Assembly: GCF_028198165.1 (NCBI RefSeq)
Contig: NZ_CP116339.1
Location: 1,159,001 to 1,223,000 of the forward strand
DNA from: Pseudoxanthomonas sp. JBR18
GTDB taxonomy: Bacteria > Pseudomonadota > Gammaproteobacteria > Xanthomonadales > Xanthomonadaceae
DNA: 64,000 nucleotides
Reading direction: 5' to 3'
Below the pieces are notes generated by a model. That model did no database searches. It was not told the origin of the DNA and saw nothing but the letters and a program-made list of their open reading frames with translations. Of the stretch, positions 38,501 through 46,372 are shown piece by piece (positions within the stretch are counted from its first letter, which is position 1; every line of letters begins with the position of its first letter). The translations under genes were made by a program, and so were the position numbers.

Positions 38501-40239
38501 GACGCTTGAGCAAGCTGCAGGACGCCAGCGGCTTCGCGCAGTATTGCTATGACCGTTTCGGCAATCTGACCCGCAAGGTGCAGACGACCAATGGCGTCGC
38601 CTTGACGCTGCGTTATGCCTACGCACCCGGCGGCCAGCTCAGCGCGATCACTTATCCCGATGGCGCGGTAGTGGATTACCAGCACGATGCGCAAGGCCGC
38701 ACCACCGAGGTGGGCGTCACCCCCGCCGACGGCGGACGCCAGGTCCTCCTGACCGGCGCGACCTATCACGCGTTCGGTCCGGTGGCCGGCTGGATTTACG
38801 GCAATGGACGCCAGCTCAGCCGCACGTTGGATCAGGACTATCGCCCGTTGGCCATCCACGATGGTGGTCCAGGCGGCCTATCGATGGAGTTGGACTACGA
38901 CGCGGTGGGCAATGTGGATCAACTGCGTCAGGCCGGCACCACACTACCCCAGGTGAGCTTCGGCTACGACGCCTTGAACCGGCTGACTCAGTTCAAGGAT
39001 GGTCCGACCGGCGCGGTGATCGATGCCTATGGCTACGACCAGACCGGCAATCGCACCAGCGCGACCACGGCCAGCGGCACCACGCTGTATGCCTATCCGA
39101 GCAGCAGTCATCGGCTGAGCAGTGTTGGCGGTCTGACGCGCCGTTACGAAAGGACGGGCAACACCATCGGGATTAGCAGCAGCGCGCAGGATTTCTTTTA
39201 CGACCCGGCGGGGCGGATGAGCAGCGTGCGCCGGAACGGTGCGACGGTGCGCAATTACCAGTACAACGGCAAGGGCGAGCGGGTGCGCAGTTTCCTGGGC
39301 GCGGACAGCCGCTACACGCTCTACGACGAGGCCGGGCATTGGATCGGCGACTACAGCGCCAACGGCACGCCCATCCAGCAGGCGATCTGGCTGGACGATC
39401 TGCCGGTGGGTTTGCGCAACGAGGCCAGCGGAGCACTGACCTATATCGAGCCCGACCACTTGGGCAGTCCGCGCGTGGTGATCGACCCGGTGACCGACAA
39501 GGCCGTATGGAAGTGGGATCTGAAGGGTGAGGCGTTCGGCGCCACCGCGCCGGAAGAGGACCCGGATGGTGATGGCACTTCGTTCAAACTGGATATGCGG
39601 TTTCCGGGGCAGCGGTTCGACGCGGCGACGGGACTCAACTACAACTACTTCCGGGATTACGAGCCGACCACTGGGCGGTATAGCCAGAGTGATCCGATTG
39701 GGCTCGATGGTGGGATCAGTACATATGCCTATGCCGGGGGGAGTCCCATAAGCAACATTGATCCGCTTGGACTGGCCACTTGTTATTACGGGATAAGCGA
39801 AGGAGAACTGTTTTGTGTGCCAGATAGCACAGAAAACGGGGCGCCATTCGCAATCAAAGCTGCATCGGGAAATAATGGATCAGGCCTTCGCTGCAAAAAC
39901 AATCCACGTTGTACTGATCTGGCAAATCGCGGCCCGATTCCACAAGGCGATTGGAAGTGGGTGCCTGGATATACAGCAAAGCCTAACGGGCGCGTTTTGG
40001 CACCGATGCCTGGAACTGAGGATTATGGAAGAGACTTATTCCGGAGTCATAGTTGTGCGAATGCATTTGGTGCATCACTTGGCCCTAAATTTTGTTCTGA
40101 GGGATGCGTAACTGGATCAGCATCTGACATACGTAGCCTAAACAAGTTACTTGATGCCGAGCCAGGAAGCACACTTCGAGTTATCGATACTCTTAATCCG
40201 AGGCTGCCGCCGCCATTTTGGAGTGAGCTAGATGATTAA
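35512..40239 (+). CDS. Secreted RHS-repeat polymorphic toxin with Tlde1/DUF2778-like L,D-transpeptidase C-terminus
   Basis: 1575 residues. An N-terminal hydrophobic segment (about 25-43) looks like a signal peptide ending near YAIS; there is no PAAR domain. Residues 45-240 are a Cys-containing, AT-rich region of unknown fold; 245-320 resemble DUF6531 (CDPTTGDKHESAIDFG); about 400-1350 are YD/RHS repeats (YDAAGR, YDPNGN, YTYDALNRL). The RHS core ends at NIDPLGL (1415-1421), the usual toxin junction. The last 154 residues contain GPIPQGDW and an H-x15-S-x-G-C signature (His1513, Ser1529, Cys1532, around RSHSCANAFG and FCSEGCV), as in Tlde1-type L,D-transpeptidases that attack peptidoglycan crosslinking. 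The downstream gene overlaps it and is the probable immunity gene. Confidence 0.85.
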   Translation: MELFGRSLYTILRALPRYIYSSSKQAMLIMLAMVATTQYAISQEIKTTWKSTDIGVNVGYSSERSVQDAIQVKWKSQSPPDAKWTVSSVKTSEIESIYFYGIEPVNTAIGPWHYYRYHRSGNTDIYHDDPEDDQQVVAYLVGNMVNLCGADTAVDVTHEGWENAKILERGDNGDSKSESLNYYYHASPTTTCPSGFNGYHTVYRRRTTDCFKSRKLNTSSHMCESRFVSLKSYYSRLVAQSDQCIGNPCDPTTGDKHESAIDFGLDWINFTRHFHSVIGTGTSGFGAGWGHEHAIRLNIAADSDGSLTVSYINPQGFQIPFRLQGTSYLASDGSGDVLRQENGEWVLERADRTLCFDAQGKVLWQRLDSGLQWTYGYTGKLLTTIAGSSGRSLQLVYDGDQASGKLTSIASEGVVLVAYGYDAGGMLATASYADGRNVQYHYEDPAFPALLTGVTREDGQRYSTFTYDAAGRASSTTHANGIDRFTLTYPATGGSIAKDPLGNVTTYGLVGTPTGRPPQFSGASDEAGQSDRTYYPESADFRRRLDTETDRNGVITKHTYAEATKGTAALEVHTVQEGQGLPTQRTTTTRTLANFNRRSSVESDARLTSYTRNARLQPLSVITTDLDSGLSRMTTFAYCEAADVSASGSVCPILGLVKSVDGSRTDVTDLTQYAYYPADDAGCATGGNCAYRKGDLWKVTNALGQVTETLAYDAAGRKLSVKDPNGMITDYSYSPRGWLTAIKLRGTNDDSESDDRITTIAYWPTGLVKQLTQSDGAFTAYTYDAAHRLTDISDNTGNTIHYTLDNAGNRIAEDTKDASGTLKRTLSRVYNQLGQLETHADAAANPTDFGYDPNGNNTAITDALGHITQQDYDPLDRLKRTLQDPGGIAAQTQFTYDALDNLTQVTDPKGLKTTYTYNGLGDLTTLVSPDTGTTRYTYDSAGNPVGKTDAQGRITTYTYDALNRLTEQAYANTSFNVTYTYDATQSVCAAGETFTVGRLSKLQDASGFAQYCYDRFGNLTRKVQTTNGVALTLRYAYAPGGQLSAITYPDGAVVDYQHDAQGRTTEVGVTPADGGRQVLLTGATYHAFGPVAGWIYGNGRQLSRTLDQDYRPLAIHDGGPGGLSMELDYDAVGNVDQLRQAGTTLPQVSFGYDALNRLTQFKDGPTGAVIDAYGYDQTGNRTSATTASGTTLYAYPSSSHRLSSVGGLTRRYERTGNTIGISSSAQDFFYDPAGRMSSVRRNGATVRNYQYNGKGERVRSFLGADSRYTLYDEAGHWIGDYSANGTPIQQAIWLDDLPVGLRNEASGALTYIEPDHLGSPRVVIDPVTDKAVWKWDLKGEAFGATAPEEDPDGDGTSFKLDMRFPGQRFDAATGLNYNYFRDYEPTTGRYSQSDPIGLDGGISTYAYAGGSPISNIDPLGLATCYYGISEGELFCVPDSTENGAPFAIKAASGNNGSGLRCKNNPRCTDLANRGPIPQGDWKWVPGYTAKPNGRVLAPMPGTEDYGRDLFRSHSCANAFGASLGPKFCSEGCVTGSASDIRSLNKLLDAEPGSTLRVIDTLNPRLPPPFWSELDD

Positions 40240-40774
40240 AAAAATTTCTCTACCACTTTTCGGCTTGGCCGTTTTGTCCGCGGGGATTTATCTATCTGCG
40301 GGAGCGGTCGCTGCTGAAAGCGGGCGACCAGAGCGCGACCTAAATACTGCCGAAGAAGCATTAATCACCTCTTTACTGGCTCATCGAAGCAGTCAGGCTA
40401 AGTACATTTGCGTACAGAATAACTACGCATGCTTGGGAGTAGATCCAGTCGAATCCAGCATGGCGCTATTCTCAGCGAGCCAAGATCAATCCGCAAAGGA
40501 AAAACTTTTTAGTGCCATTAGATTTAAACTTGATGCAGGGGCAGCCGAGGACTTTTCTTGCTATATATCATTAATGAATCAGAACGATCTTAAACGATTA
40601 ATATCCAATTCCAATTCCCACTCCCTGATGAAAAGATGTCAAGAGGATGTACGGAGAGCCAAGAAGAGGATTGGATATCCGCTGAGTGCTGAAGCAAGTG
40701 ATGTGTGCCAAAGTGAAGAGAAGATTAAAGTGGCAATCGAGAATCTCGCTTCCTCTCCAAGATGCGGTGCATGA
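40232..40774 (+). CDS. Probable periplasmic immunity protein for the RHS toxin
   Basis: A 180-residue protein with no recognised family. A clear signal peptide (MIKKISLPLFGLAVLSAGIYLSAGAVAA, cleavage after AVAA) is followed by a mostly helical, charged domain with at least four cysteines (YICVQNNYACLG, FSCYIS, KRCQED, DVCQSEE). Its start lies 8 bases inside the RHS gene, so translation is coupled, the standard layout for toxin and immunity. Periplasmic location matches a toxin acting on peptidoglycan. Base composition is distinctly AT-rich, unlike the pigment genes. Assignment as immunity is inference from position and export signal. Confidence 0.7.
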   Translation: MIKKISLPLFGLAVLSAGIYLSAGAVAAESGRPERDLNTAEEALITSLLAHRSSQAKYICVQNNYACLGVDPVESSMALFSASQDQSAKEKLFSAIRFKLDAGAAEDFSCYISLMNQNDLKRLISNSNSHSLMKRCQEDVRRAKKRIGYPLSAEASDVCQSEEKIKVAIENLASSPRCGA

Positions 40775-41002
40775 CATGGCATATGAAACTTAATGTAATT
40801 CACATTAATAAAATTCGGGGACCGGCGTCCTTATTTTTGGTTCTTTTGGTTGTGGCTGCGGGGGGGTTGGCTAGAAGAGGATGCATGGCTTGGCGGAAGC
40901 GTGGCGACCAATACCGCCGTGGGTTGGCTTGCCATTGGCACCAGTATTACGGCTGCGGTGCTACTTTCGACGTCCTCTATCCTGAGTAGCGGTTGGGTTT
41001 AG
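40771..41002 (+). pseudogene. Small two-helix membrane protein broken at a G7 tract
   Basis: The ATG overlaps the stop of the preceding gene (ATGA), suggesting a third coupled gene. The reading frame gives MTWHMKLNVIHINKIRG and a first helix (SLFLVLLVVAAGG). At the run of seven G (40860-40866) the continuing frame becomes basic and unlike a protein, whereas dropping one G gives WLEEDAWLGGSVATNTAVGW and a second helix (AIGTSITAAVLLSTSSI) ending at 41002. Real frameshift, phase-variable tract or sequencing error are all possible. Function unknown. Confidence 0.5.
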
Positions 41003-41058
41003 AGTCTGGGGTTGATGATATCGGTGTTGGCCAGTTGTTTGACGCAGGCGGCCGGGGG

Positions 41059-41811
41059 TCAGCCCATGCCGCCATTGACGCCGATGACTTGGCCGTTGAT
41101 GTAGCCGGCCGCGTCCGAGCACAGGAAAGCCACCAGCGCGGCGACCTCTTCGGGCTTGCCGGCGCGCGCGGCCGGCACGAGTTGCTTGATCGCCTCCGGT
41201 GGGAAGGCCTGGCCGATCATCGCGCCTTCGATCACGCCGGGGGCGACGACGTTGGCGGTGATGCCGCGGCTGCCCATCTCCCGTGCCAGTGACTTGGTCG
41301 CCCCATGCAGCGCCGACTTGGCCGCCGCGTAGTTGGTCTGGCCGCGATTGCCGATCACCGCCGCCACCGAGGACACGCTCACCACCCGTCCCCAGCGCGC
41401 GCGGGCCATCGGCAGCAGCAGCGGCTGGGTGACGTTGAAGAAGCCATGCAGCGACACGTCGATGACGCGGTGCCACTGCTGCGCGCTCATGCCGGCCATC
41501 GGCGCGTCGTCATGAATGCCGGCGTTGTTGACCACGGCATGGACCGGGCCGGCTTCCAGCAGCGCCGCGATCCCCGCCGCGCTGGCCTCGGCGTCGACCA
41601 CGTCGAAGGCCACCGCCTGGGCCTGGCCGCCGGCATCAATGATCTGCTGGGCCACGCCCTGCGCCTTGGCCAGGTTGCCGTTGGCATGGACGATCACCTC
41701 AAAGCCCGCCGCACCCAGGGCCAGGCAGATCGCGCCGCCAAGATCGCCACTGCCACCGGTGACCAGGGCGCGGCGCGCGGATTTTGAAGTCTGTGCACTC
41801 ATGCGCGTCAT
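41059..41811 (-). CDS. 3-oxoacyl-ACP reductase-like SDR of the pigment cluster
   Basis: A 250-residue FabG-like short-chain dehydrogenase: TGGSGDLGGAICLAL, NNAGIHDDAP, Ser-Tyr-Lys in VSVSSVAAVIGNRGQTNYAAAK, and IGVNGGMG at the end. It would reduce the beta-keto group during polyene extension. It is the last gene of the leftward pigment operon; two REP-like elements lie between it and the dehydratase gene upstream. An alternative start (MSAQTS) is three codons in; neither has a clear ribosome site. Confidence 0.88.
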   Translation of the reverse strand: MTRMSAQTSKSARRALVTGGSGDLGGAICLALGAAGFEVIVHANGNLAKAQGVAQQIIDAGGQAQAVAFDVVDAEASAAGIAALLEAGPVHAVVNNAGIHDDAPMAGMSAQQWHRVIDVSLHGFFNVTQPLLLPMARARWGRVVSVSSVAAVIGNRGQTNYAAAKSALHGATKSLAREMGSRGITANVVAPGVIEGAMIGQAFPPEAIKQLVPAARAGKPEEVAALVAFLCSDAAGYINGQVIGVNGGMG

Positions 41812-41839
41812 GCTAGCAGCCGCAGGAGGTCACACCGCG

Positions 41840-41911
41840 GTGGGAGCTGCTGCCAAGGCAGCGCTGGGGCCTGCCCGGCAAAGCCCCGTCGTCGCCGTGG
41901 CGACTCCCACA
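41840..41911. repeat. REP-like palindromic element
   Basis: GTGGGAGCTGCTGCCAAGGC and the distant complement CGACTCCCAC form the outer arms; the inner part GCCCGGCAAAGCCCCGTCGTCGCC is shared with the next element at 41967-42039. Belongs to the dispersed GTGGGAG...CTCCCAC family of this window. Confidence 0.65.
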
Positions 41912-41966
41912 ACAGAGGCGCTGCATCTGGTCAAAGTCAATTCCCTGCAGGTCGAAGTCGCTTGCC

Positions 41967-42039
41967 TGTGGGAGCGGCTACAGCCGCGATATGGCCTGCC
42001 CGGCCAAGCCCCGTCGTCGCCATGGAAAACTCCCACAAC
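41967..42039. repeat. REP-like palindromic element, second copy
   Basis: GTGGGAGCGGCTACAGCCGCG hairpin arm, then GCCCGGCCAAGCCCCGTCGTCGCC shared almost exactly with the copy 127 bases to the left, closing with CTCCCACAAC. The two lie in the same orientation as a tandem pair between the ketoreductase and dehydratase genes. Confidence 0.65.
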
Positions 42040-42051
42040 AACAGCTCGACC

Positions 42052-42486
42052 TCAGGGCGCCGGACCCAGCATCACCGAGGCGCGGCCTTCTGCCAGCAGC
42101 GCGCCGGCGTGCAGGATGCGAAAGCCGTATTGCTGGCTGTCGGGGGTGTGCATCAACAGTTCTGCATGACCTTCCAGCGCGCCGCCGAGGTCGTCGAACC
42201 GGGCCACGTGCAACTGCACGCCACGCAGCGCCACCAGCATGCCCGGGCGCACCGGCGCGCCGCTGGCCTGGCCGAGCAGGCCGCCGTGCACGGCCATGGC
42301 CTGGGCCCCGTATTCGCACAGGTGCACCGCGCGCAGGCGTCCATGCGAACGTAGCGGATGGTCCGCATCGCGATGGCCCACGCTGCGCAAGGCAACCGAG
42401 GTCGCATCCCAGGCCACTACCTCGTCCCACAGGCACATCAGGCCCTGGTGCGGGACCAGCCTGGCGATCGCCTCACGCCCGCGCAT
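42052..42486 (-). CDS. Hotdog-fold 3-hydroxyacyl-ACP dehydratase (ApeP-like)
   Basis: A 144-residue protein. AIARLVPHQGLMCLWDEVVAWD carries the catalytic-type His of FabZ-like hotdog enzymes, followed by HLCEYGAQAMAVHGGLL, the pattern of the dehydratases found in aryl-polyene clusters. It would remove water from the 3-hydroxyacyl-ACP to make each double bond. The start overlaps the MMPL gene end by 14 bases. Confidence 0.78.
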   Translation of the reverse strand: MRGREAIARLVPHQGLMCLWDEVVAWDATSVALRSVGHRDADHPLRSHGRLRAVHLCEYGAQAMAVHGGLLGQASGAPVRPGMLVALRGVQLHVARFDDLGGALEGHAELLMHTPDSQQYGFRILHAGALLAEGRASVMLGPAP

Positions 42487-44836
42487 CGATCACCTGTGCC
42501 ACCGGCTCGCGCGAGACCAGCAGGGCCAGCGCGAAGTTGAACACCACGCCCATCGCCACCGTCGAGCCAATCGCGCGCAGCACCGGGATGCTGGACAGAC
42601 CCAGCAGCACGAACACCAGCAACGTCATCAGGCTGCAGACAATCAATGCATGCAGGGTGCGGCGCTGGTCGGCGGCATCGTCGCCGGCGTGGTCGAAGAA
42701 CAGCGCGTAGTCCAGGCCCAGGCCGGCCCCGAGAATCATCGAGATCAGATGGAACAGGTTGAGCTCCACGCCAAAGCCGCGCAGCACCGCCAGGATCAGC
42801 AACACGCTCAGACCCATCGGCAGCAGCACCCGCACGATGCGGCGGCGCTCACGCAGCGCCACGCTGACCGCGAGCGCCAGCAGCACCGCGGCCACGGCCA
42901 TGGCCACCAGGACCCGGTGATAAGTCCCCACCAGCGTGCGCGAGGCCTCGCGCAGGTCCATCAGCTGCGCGCCGGTGCCTTGCACCGCCTTGGCCAGCGC
43001 CTGCGCATCACGCAGGCCACTGAGGGAGACCAGCGCGGTGACATGGTCGCCTCCCTCCATCAACAGGCCCTGCACCGGCGAAGCCAGCGGCGTGCCCGCC
43101 AGGTCGGCTACGTCCAGCGGCTTGGCCGTGCGCGCCTGCTGAAGATCGGCCAGGAACGGGGCGAACACATCGCTGCGGAACGGCAGGTCCGCGGCGGCCT
43201 GATCCAGCATCGCGCGCGCCGCTTCCGGCGTGGGCAGCCGGGCTTGGCGACGGCGCTGCACGGCCTCGCTGGGCAGGTAACGCGCCGCCATGTCATAGCC
43301 GCTGAGGTTGCCATCGGCGACCTGCGCGTCCAGGCGCGTGCGCAGACCTTCCGACGCGTCCAGGGCCGCCTGGCGGGTGGGGCCCTGCACGGTCAGCACG
43401 TACATCACGTCCGGCGCGCCGAGTTCGGCGCGCAGCTCCTGGTCCTGCATCAGCGAGGCCGTGGGGACCGGGGTCAGCTTGGACAGGTCGTGCTGCCAGA
43501 ACGGCGTGGGCATGACCACGATCACCACGATGGCGACGACCGCCAGCCCCAGCAGCGCCTGCCAGCCTGGGCGCGGCAGGCGCTCGATCAATACGTACAT
43601 CCGCGCCATCAGGCGCGAATCGGCATAGTCGCGTGGCGAAGGGTCGATCAGCGCCGGGAGCAGGAAGCGCGTCAGCAGCGCCGCGCCGCCCAGCCCGCAG
43701 ATGGTGAATACCGCCAGCTGCCGCAGTCCTTCCACGCCGGAGAAGAAGAACGTCACATAGGCGATGCAGGTGGACACCACCCCGGTCGCCAGCGTCGGCC
43801 ACAGGTGGCGTGCATTCGCGTAGGGCGCCAGGCCCGGGCGCTGGTGGCTGAACAGATGGATCGGATAGTCCTGGACCACGCCGATCAGGGTGAAGCCGAA
43901 CGCCAGGGTGATGCCATGCACTTGGTCGAAGACCAGCATCACCGCGATCATGCCGACCAGGCCGGCGCTGGCCAGCGGCAGCACGCCGAGCAGCGGGATC
44001 TTCCAGCTGCGGTAGGCCACCAGCAGCAGCACGACCAGGCCGACGGTATCCAACATGCCGATCCACTGAGTCTCGTTCTGCGTGCGCGTGCTGATCTCCA
44101 CCGAGAACGCACCCGGCCCGGTCAGCAACAGCTGACTGTCGCTGCCCTTGGCCACCTCGGCGAATGCGCTACGGATATCGGCCACGGCCTGCTGCTGGCC
44201 GCTGGGATCAAAGCCACCGGCTAGCGTCTGTACCACCAGCAACGCGCGTTTGCCGGCCTTGTCGAACCACACCCCGTCGATCAGCTGCGGCGCATCGGCC
44301 GGCTGCAGGGTCTCGGCCACGTGCAGCAGTTCCAGGGTCGGATCGCGCGGCAGCATCGGCTCGATCATGTCCGCCGCCGGCGAGCCCAGATCCTGGACGC
44401 GCTCGACCAGGGCGGCATGCAGGCTGGCGGCATCCAGCGGGTGCGCGTCGTAGCGGTCGGTCAACAGGAAGCGATAGGGCATCCAGCGCGGCGGGATGGC
44501 GTTGGACAAGGACTGGTCACCATTGCCGACCATCGAAAAGGTATCGCCCTGCGCTTGCAGCCGCGCGCGCAAGGCCTTGGACTGCGCGGCCAAGGTGGCC
44601 GGGTCGCTGCCGGAGACGGCCAGCAACAGCAGGCGTGACCCAGGCCCCTCGCCGAGTTCGTCCAGCAGCAGCTTTTGCGCCGGGGTGCGCGCCTCGGGCA
44701 TGAACATCCGCAGGTCGCCGGAGAGCTTGAGCGTGTTGCCGATCCACGCGCCCAGCGCCAGCAGCCCGGCCAGCCACAGCAGAGCCAGGCCGGTGCGCGC
44801 GATCGGGGGCAGACTCACCCGTGGGCGCCGTGGCAC
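42473..44836 (-). CDS. MMPL/RND-family exporter of the pigment cluster
   Basis: A 787-residue inner-membrane protein with the RND duplication: helix 1, a periplasmic loop, a bundle of five helices (LVVLLLVAYRSWKIPLLGVLP, LAFGFTLIGVVQDYPIHLFSH), then a second loop and bundle (LILAVLRGFGVELNLFHLI, ILGAGLGLDYALFFDH). Proteins of this type in aryl-polyene loci are thought to move the lipid-linked polyene across the inner membrane using proton motive force. Overlaps the LolA-like gene by 22 bases. Confidence 0.88.
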   Translation of the reverse strand: MPRRPRVSLPPIARTGLALLWLAGLLALGAWIGNTLKLSGDLRMFMPEARTPAQKLLLDELGEGPGSRLLLLAVSGSDPATLAAQSKALRARLQAQGDTFSMVGNGDQSLSNAIPPRWMPYRFLLTDRYDAHPLDAASLHAALVERVQDLGSPAADMIEPMLPRDPTLELLHVAETLQPADAPQLIDGVWFDKAGKRALLVVQTLAGGFDPSGQQQAVADIRSAFAEVAKGSDSQLLLTGPGAFSVEISTRTQNETQWIGMLDTVGLVVLLLVAYRSWKIPLLGVLPLASAGLVGMIAVMLVFDQVHGITLAFGFTLIGVVQDYPIHLFSHQRPGLAPYANARHLWPTLATGVVSTCIAYVTFFFSGVEGLRQLAVFTICGLGGAALLTRFLLPALIDPSPRDYADSRLMARMYVLIERLPRPGWQALLGLAVVAIVVIVVMPTPFWQHDLSKLTPVPTASLMQDQELRAELGAPDVMYVLTVQGPTRQAALDASEGLRTRLDAQVADGNLSGYDMAARYLPSEAVQRRRQARLPTPEAARAMLDQAAADLPFRSDVFAPFLADLQQARTAKPLDVADLAGTPLASPVQGLLMEGGDHVTALVSLSGLRDAQALAKAVQGTGAQLMDLREASRTLVGTYHRVLVAMAVAAVLLALAVSVALRERRRIVRVLLPMGLSVLLILAVLRGFGVELNLFHLISMILGAGLGLDYALFFDHAGDDAADQRRTLHALIVCSLMTLLVFVLLGLSSIPVLRAIGSTVAMGVVFNFALALLVSREPVAQVIDARA

Positions 44837-45474
44837 AGCGCGGTCAGTGCCGCGCCGTCATCCACGCCTGCCGCCGCCTGCGCGGCGCCGGCCAGCAGCG
44901 TGCGCTGGGCCTGGCCCTTGGCATCGGTGGTTTCGATGCAGCGCAATTCGGCGCCCTTGCCGTACAGCTGGATCTCGCGCACCGGCGCCTTGGCCGCGGC
45001 GGCGTCCTTGGGATCCAGCTTGAGCTGCCAGGCCTGGCGGGTGCCGCTGGCGCTCAAGGCATAGTGCTGCTCGAGCTGGGTGGCATCGCCGGACAACAGC
45101 GCACCAAATCCGCGTTGCAGGTCGACCAGTTCCGGCGCGCGCGACAGCGAGAAGGTTCGGGTCTTCTTGCCCTCGCGCTCCAGGGTGGCGCTGTCGCCCT
45201 TGAGGGTGATCTTCTCGTGGTAGGGCGCGGTGACCTCGCGCACCAGGGTGTCGTCGGCATCGCGCGCGTAGCGGCCCTCGACCCGCAGCGGGGTCTTGAG
45301 CAGCGCCGAACCGCGCAATTCCACGAACTGGGTGGTGATCGCACCGGGGCGGGCGATCTTGGACAGGATCCAGGTCGGATCGACCGCGTCAGGCGACGCG
45401 GCGCACAGCGGTGCGGCGCTGCACAGCAGCGTCAGCATCAGCGCCCAGGGCCGCAGCGGCAGCGTCCTGCGCAT
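44815..45474 (-). CDS. LolA-like periplasmic carrier protein
   Basis: A 219-residue protein with a signal peptide (LRPWALMLTLLCSAAPLCAAS). The remainder resembles LolA/outer-membrane lipoprotein carriers: PGAITTQFVELRGSALLKTPL, then an antiparallel-sheet pattern. It would ferry the hydrophobic product from the MMPL protein to the outer membrane. It begins 86 bases inside the LpxL-like acyltransferase gene, an unusually long overlap. Confidence 0.78.
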   Translation of the reverse strand: MRRTLPLRPWALMLTLLCSAAPLCAASPDAVDPTWILSKIARPGAITTQFVELRGSALLKTPLRVEGRYARDADDTLVREVTAPYHEKITLKGDSATLEREGKKTRTFSLSRAPELVDLQRGFGALLSGDATQLEQHYALSASGTRQAWQLKLDPKDAAAAKAPVREIQLYGKGAELRCIETTDAKGQAQRTLLAGAAQAAAGVDDGAALTALCHGAHG

Positions 45475-46372
45475 GCTTGGTGTTCCAGAAATCATAGAAG
45501 TTGAACCAGTTGTAGGGCGCCAGGCCCACGTAATGCTCCAGCCGTCCGGCATAACCGCGGATGAGCGCTCCCAGGCTGGCCGCACGATTGCGACGCGGCA
45601 CGTCCAGCCCCTCGCTGAAGGTCTCGAAGGTCAGCGAGTATCGCGCCTTGCCGTGGTACAGGCCGAAGGCCAGTACCACCGGCACCTTGAGCACCGCGCC
45701 GATCAACCAGGGCGAGGTCGGGAACTGCGCCTGGCTGCCAAGGAACTGCGCCGGCAGCGCCGGCTCCTCGGGGCGGGTGCGGTCGACCAGCAGCGCGACC
45801 AGATGGCCCTCGTCGGTGGCCTGCTTGATCGCCATGACGATCGAGGTGCTGTCCTGGCTGGCGTCGATGATGCTGTCGGCCAGGCGCGGGTTGAGCGCGG
45901 CCAGCACCTCGGTCATCGCCGGCGCCTGGGCCTTGTCCAGCACCACCCTGACCTGCACATCCGGTCGCTCCTGGGCCAGCACCCGCAGCGCGTCGAAACT
46001 GCCCAGGTGCGAGCCGAAGATCAGCACGCCCCGGCCCTTGTCCATCTGCGCGTGCAGCTGGTCCAGGCCGCTGACATCCACGTGGAAGGCGTCCATGCGT
46101 CCGCTCAGCAGGAACACCCGGTCCAGGATGACCGAGGCGAAGGTATGGATGTGGCGGGCGGTGTCGGTCCAACGCGCCGGGCGTCCCAGCACCCGTGCCA
46201 GATAGGCACGCGAGGCGCGGCGCTCGGGGCCGCGCACCAGCATGAAGTACACGGTGATCGGGTACAGCAGCAGTCGCGCCAGGCCGCGTCCGCCGTGGCA
46301 GGCGACGACCCGGAACAGGCACAGCGCCAGCCGCGTGCCGCCCTCGGGGCGCTGTTTCCAGGCCGCGTTCAT
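45389..46372 (-). CDS. LpxL-like acyltransferase
   Basis: A 327-residue membrane-associated acyltransferase. GVLIFGSHLGSFDALRVL contains the HxxxxD catalytic motif (HLGSFD), and ALLVDRTRPEEPALPAQFLG plays the glycerol/acceptor-binding role. Related to lipid A lauroyl/myristoyl transferases. It probably attaches the polyene acyl chain to a lipid or sugar acceptor. The start overlaps the FabZ-like gene stop (ATGA). Confidence 0.85.
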   Translation of the reverse strand: MNAAWKQRPEGGTRLALCLFRVVACHGGRGLARLLLYPITVYFMLVRGPERRASRAYLARVLGRPARWTDTARHIHTFASVILDRVFLLSGRMDAFHVDVSGLDQLHAQMDKGRGVLIFGSHLGSFDALRVLAQERPDVQVRVVLDKAQAPAMTEVLAALNPRLADSIIDASQDSTSIVMAIKQATDEGHLVALLVDRTRPEEPALPAQFLGSQAQFPTSPWLIGAVLKVPVVLAFGLYHGKARYSLTFETFSEGLDVPRRNRAASLGALIRGYAGRLEHYVGLAPYNWFNFYDFWNTKHAQDAAAAALGADADAAVQRRTAVRRVA

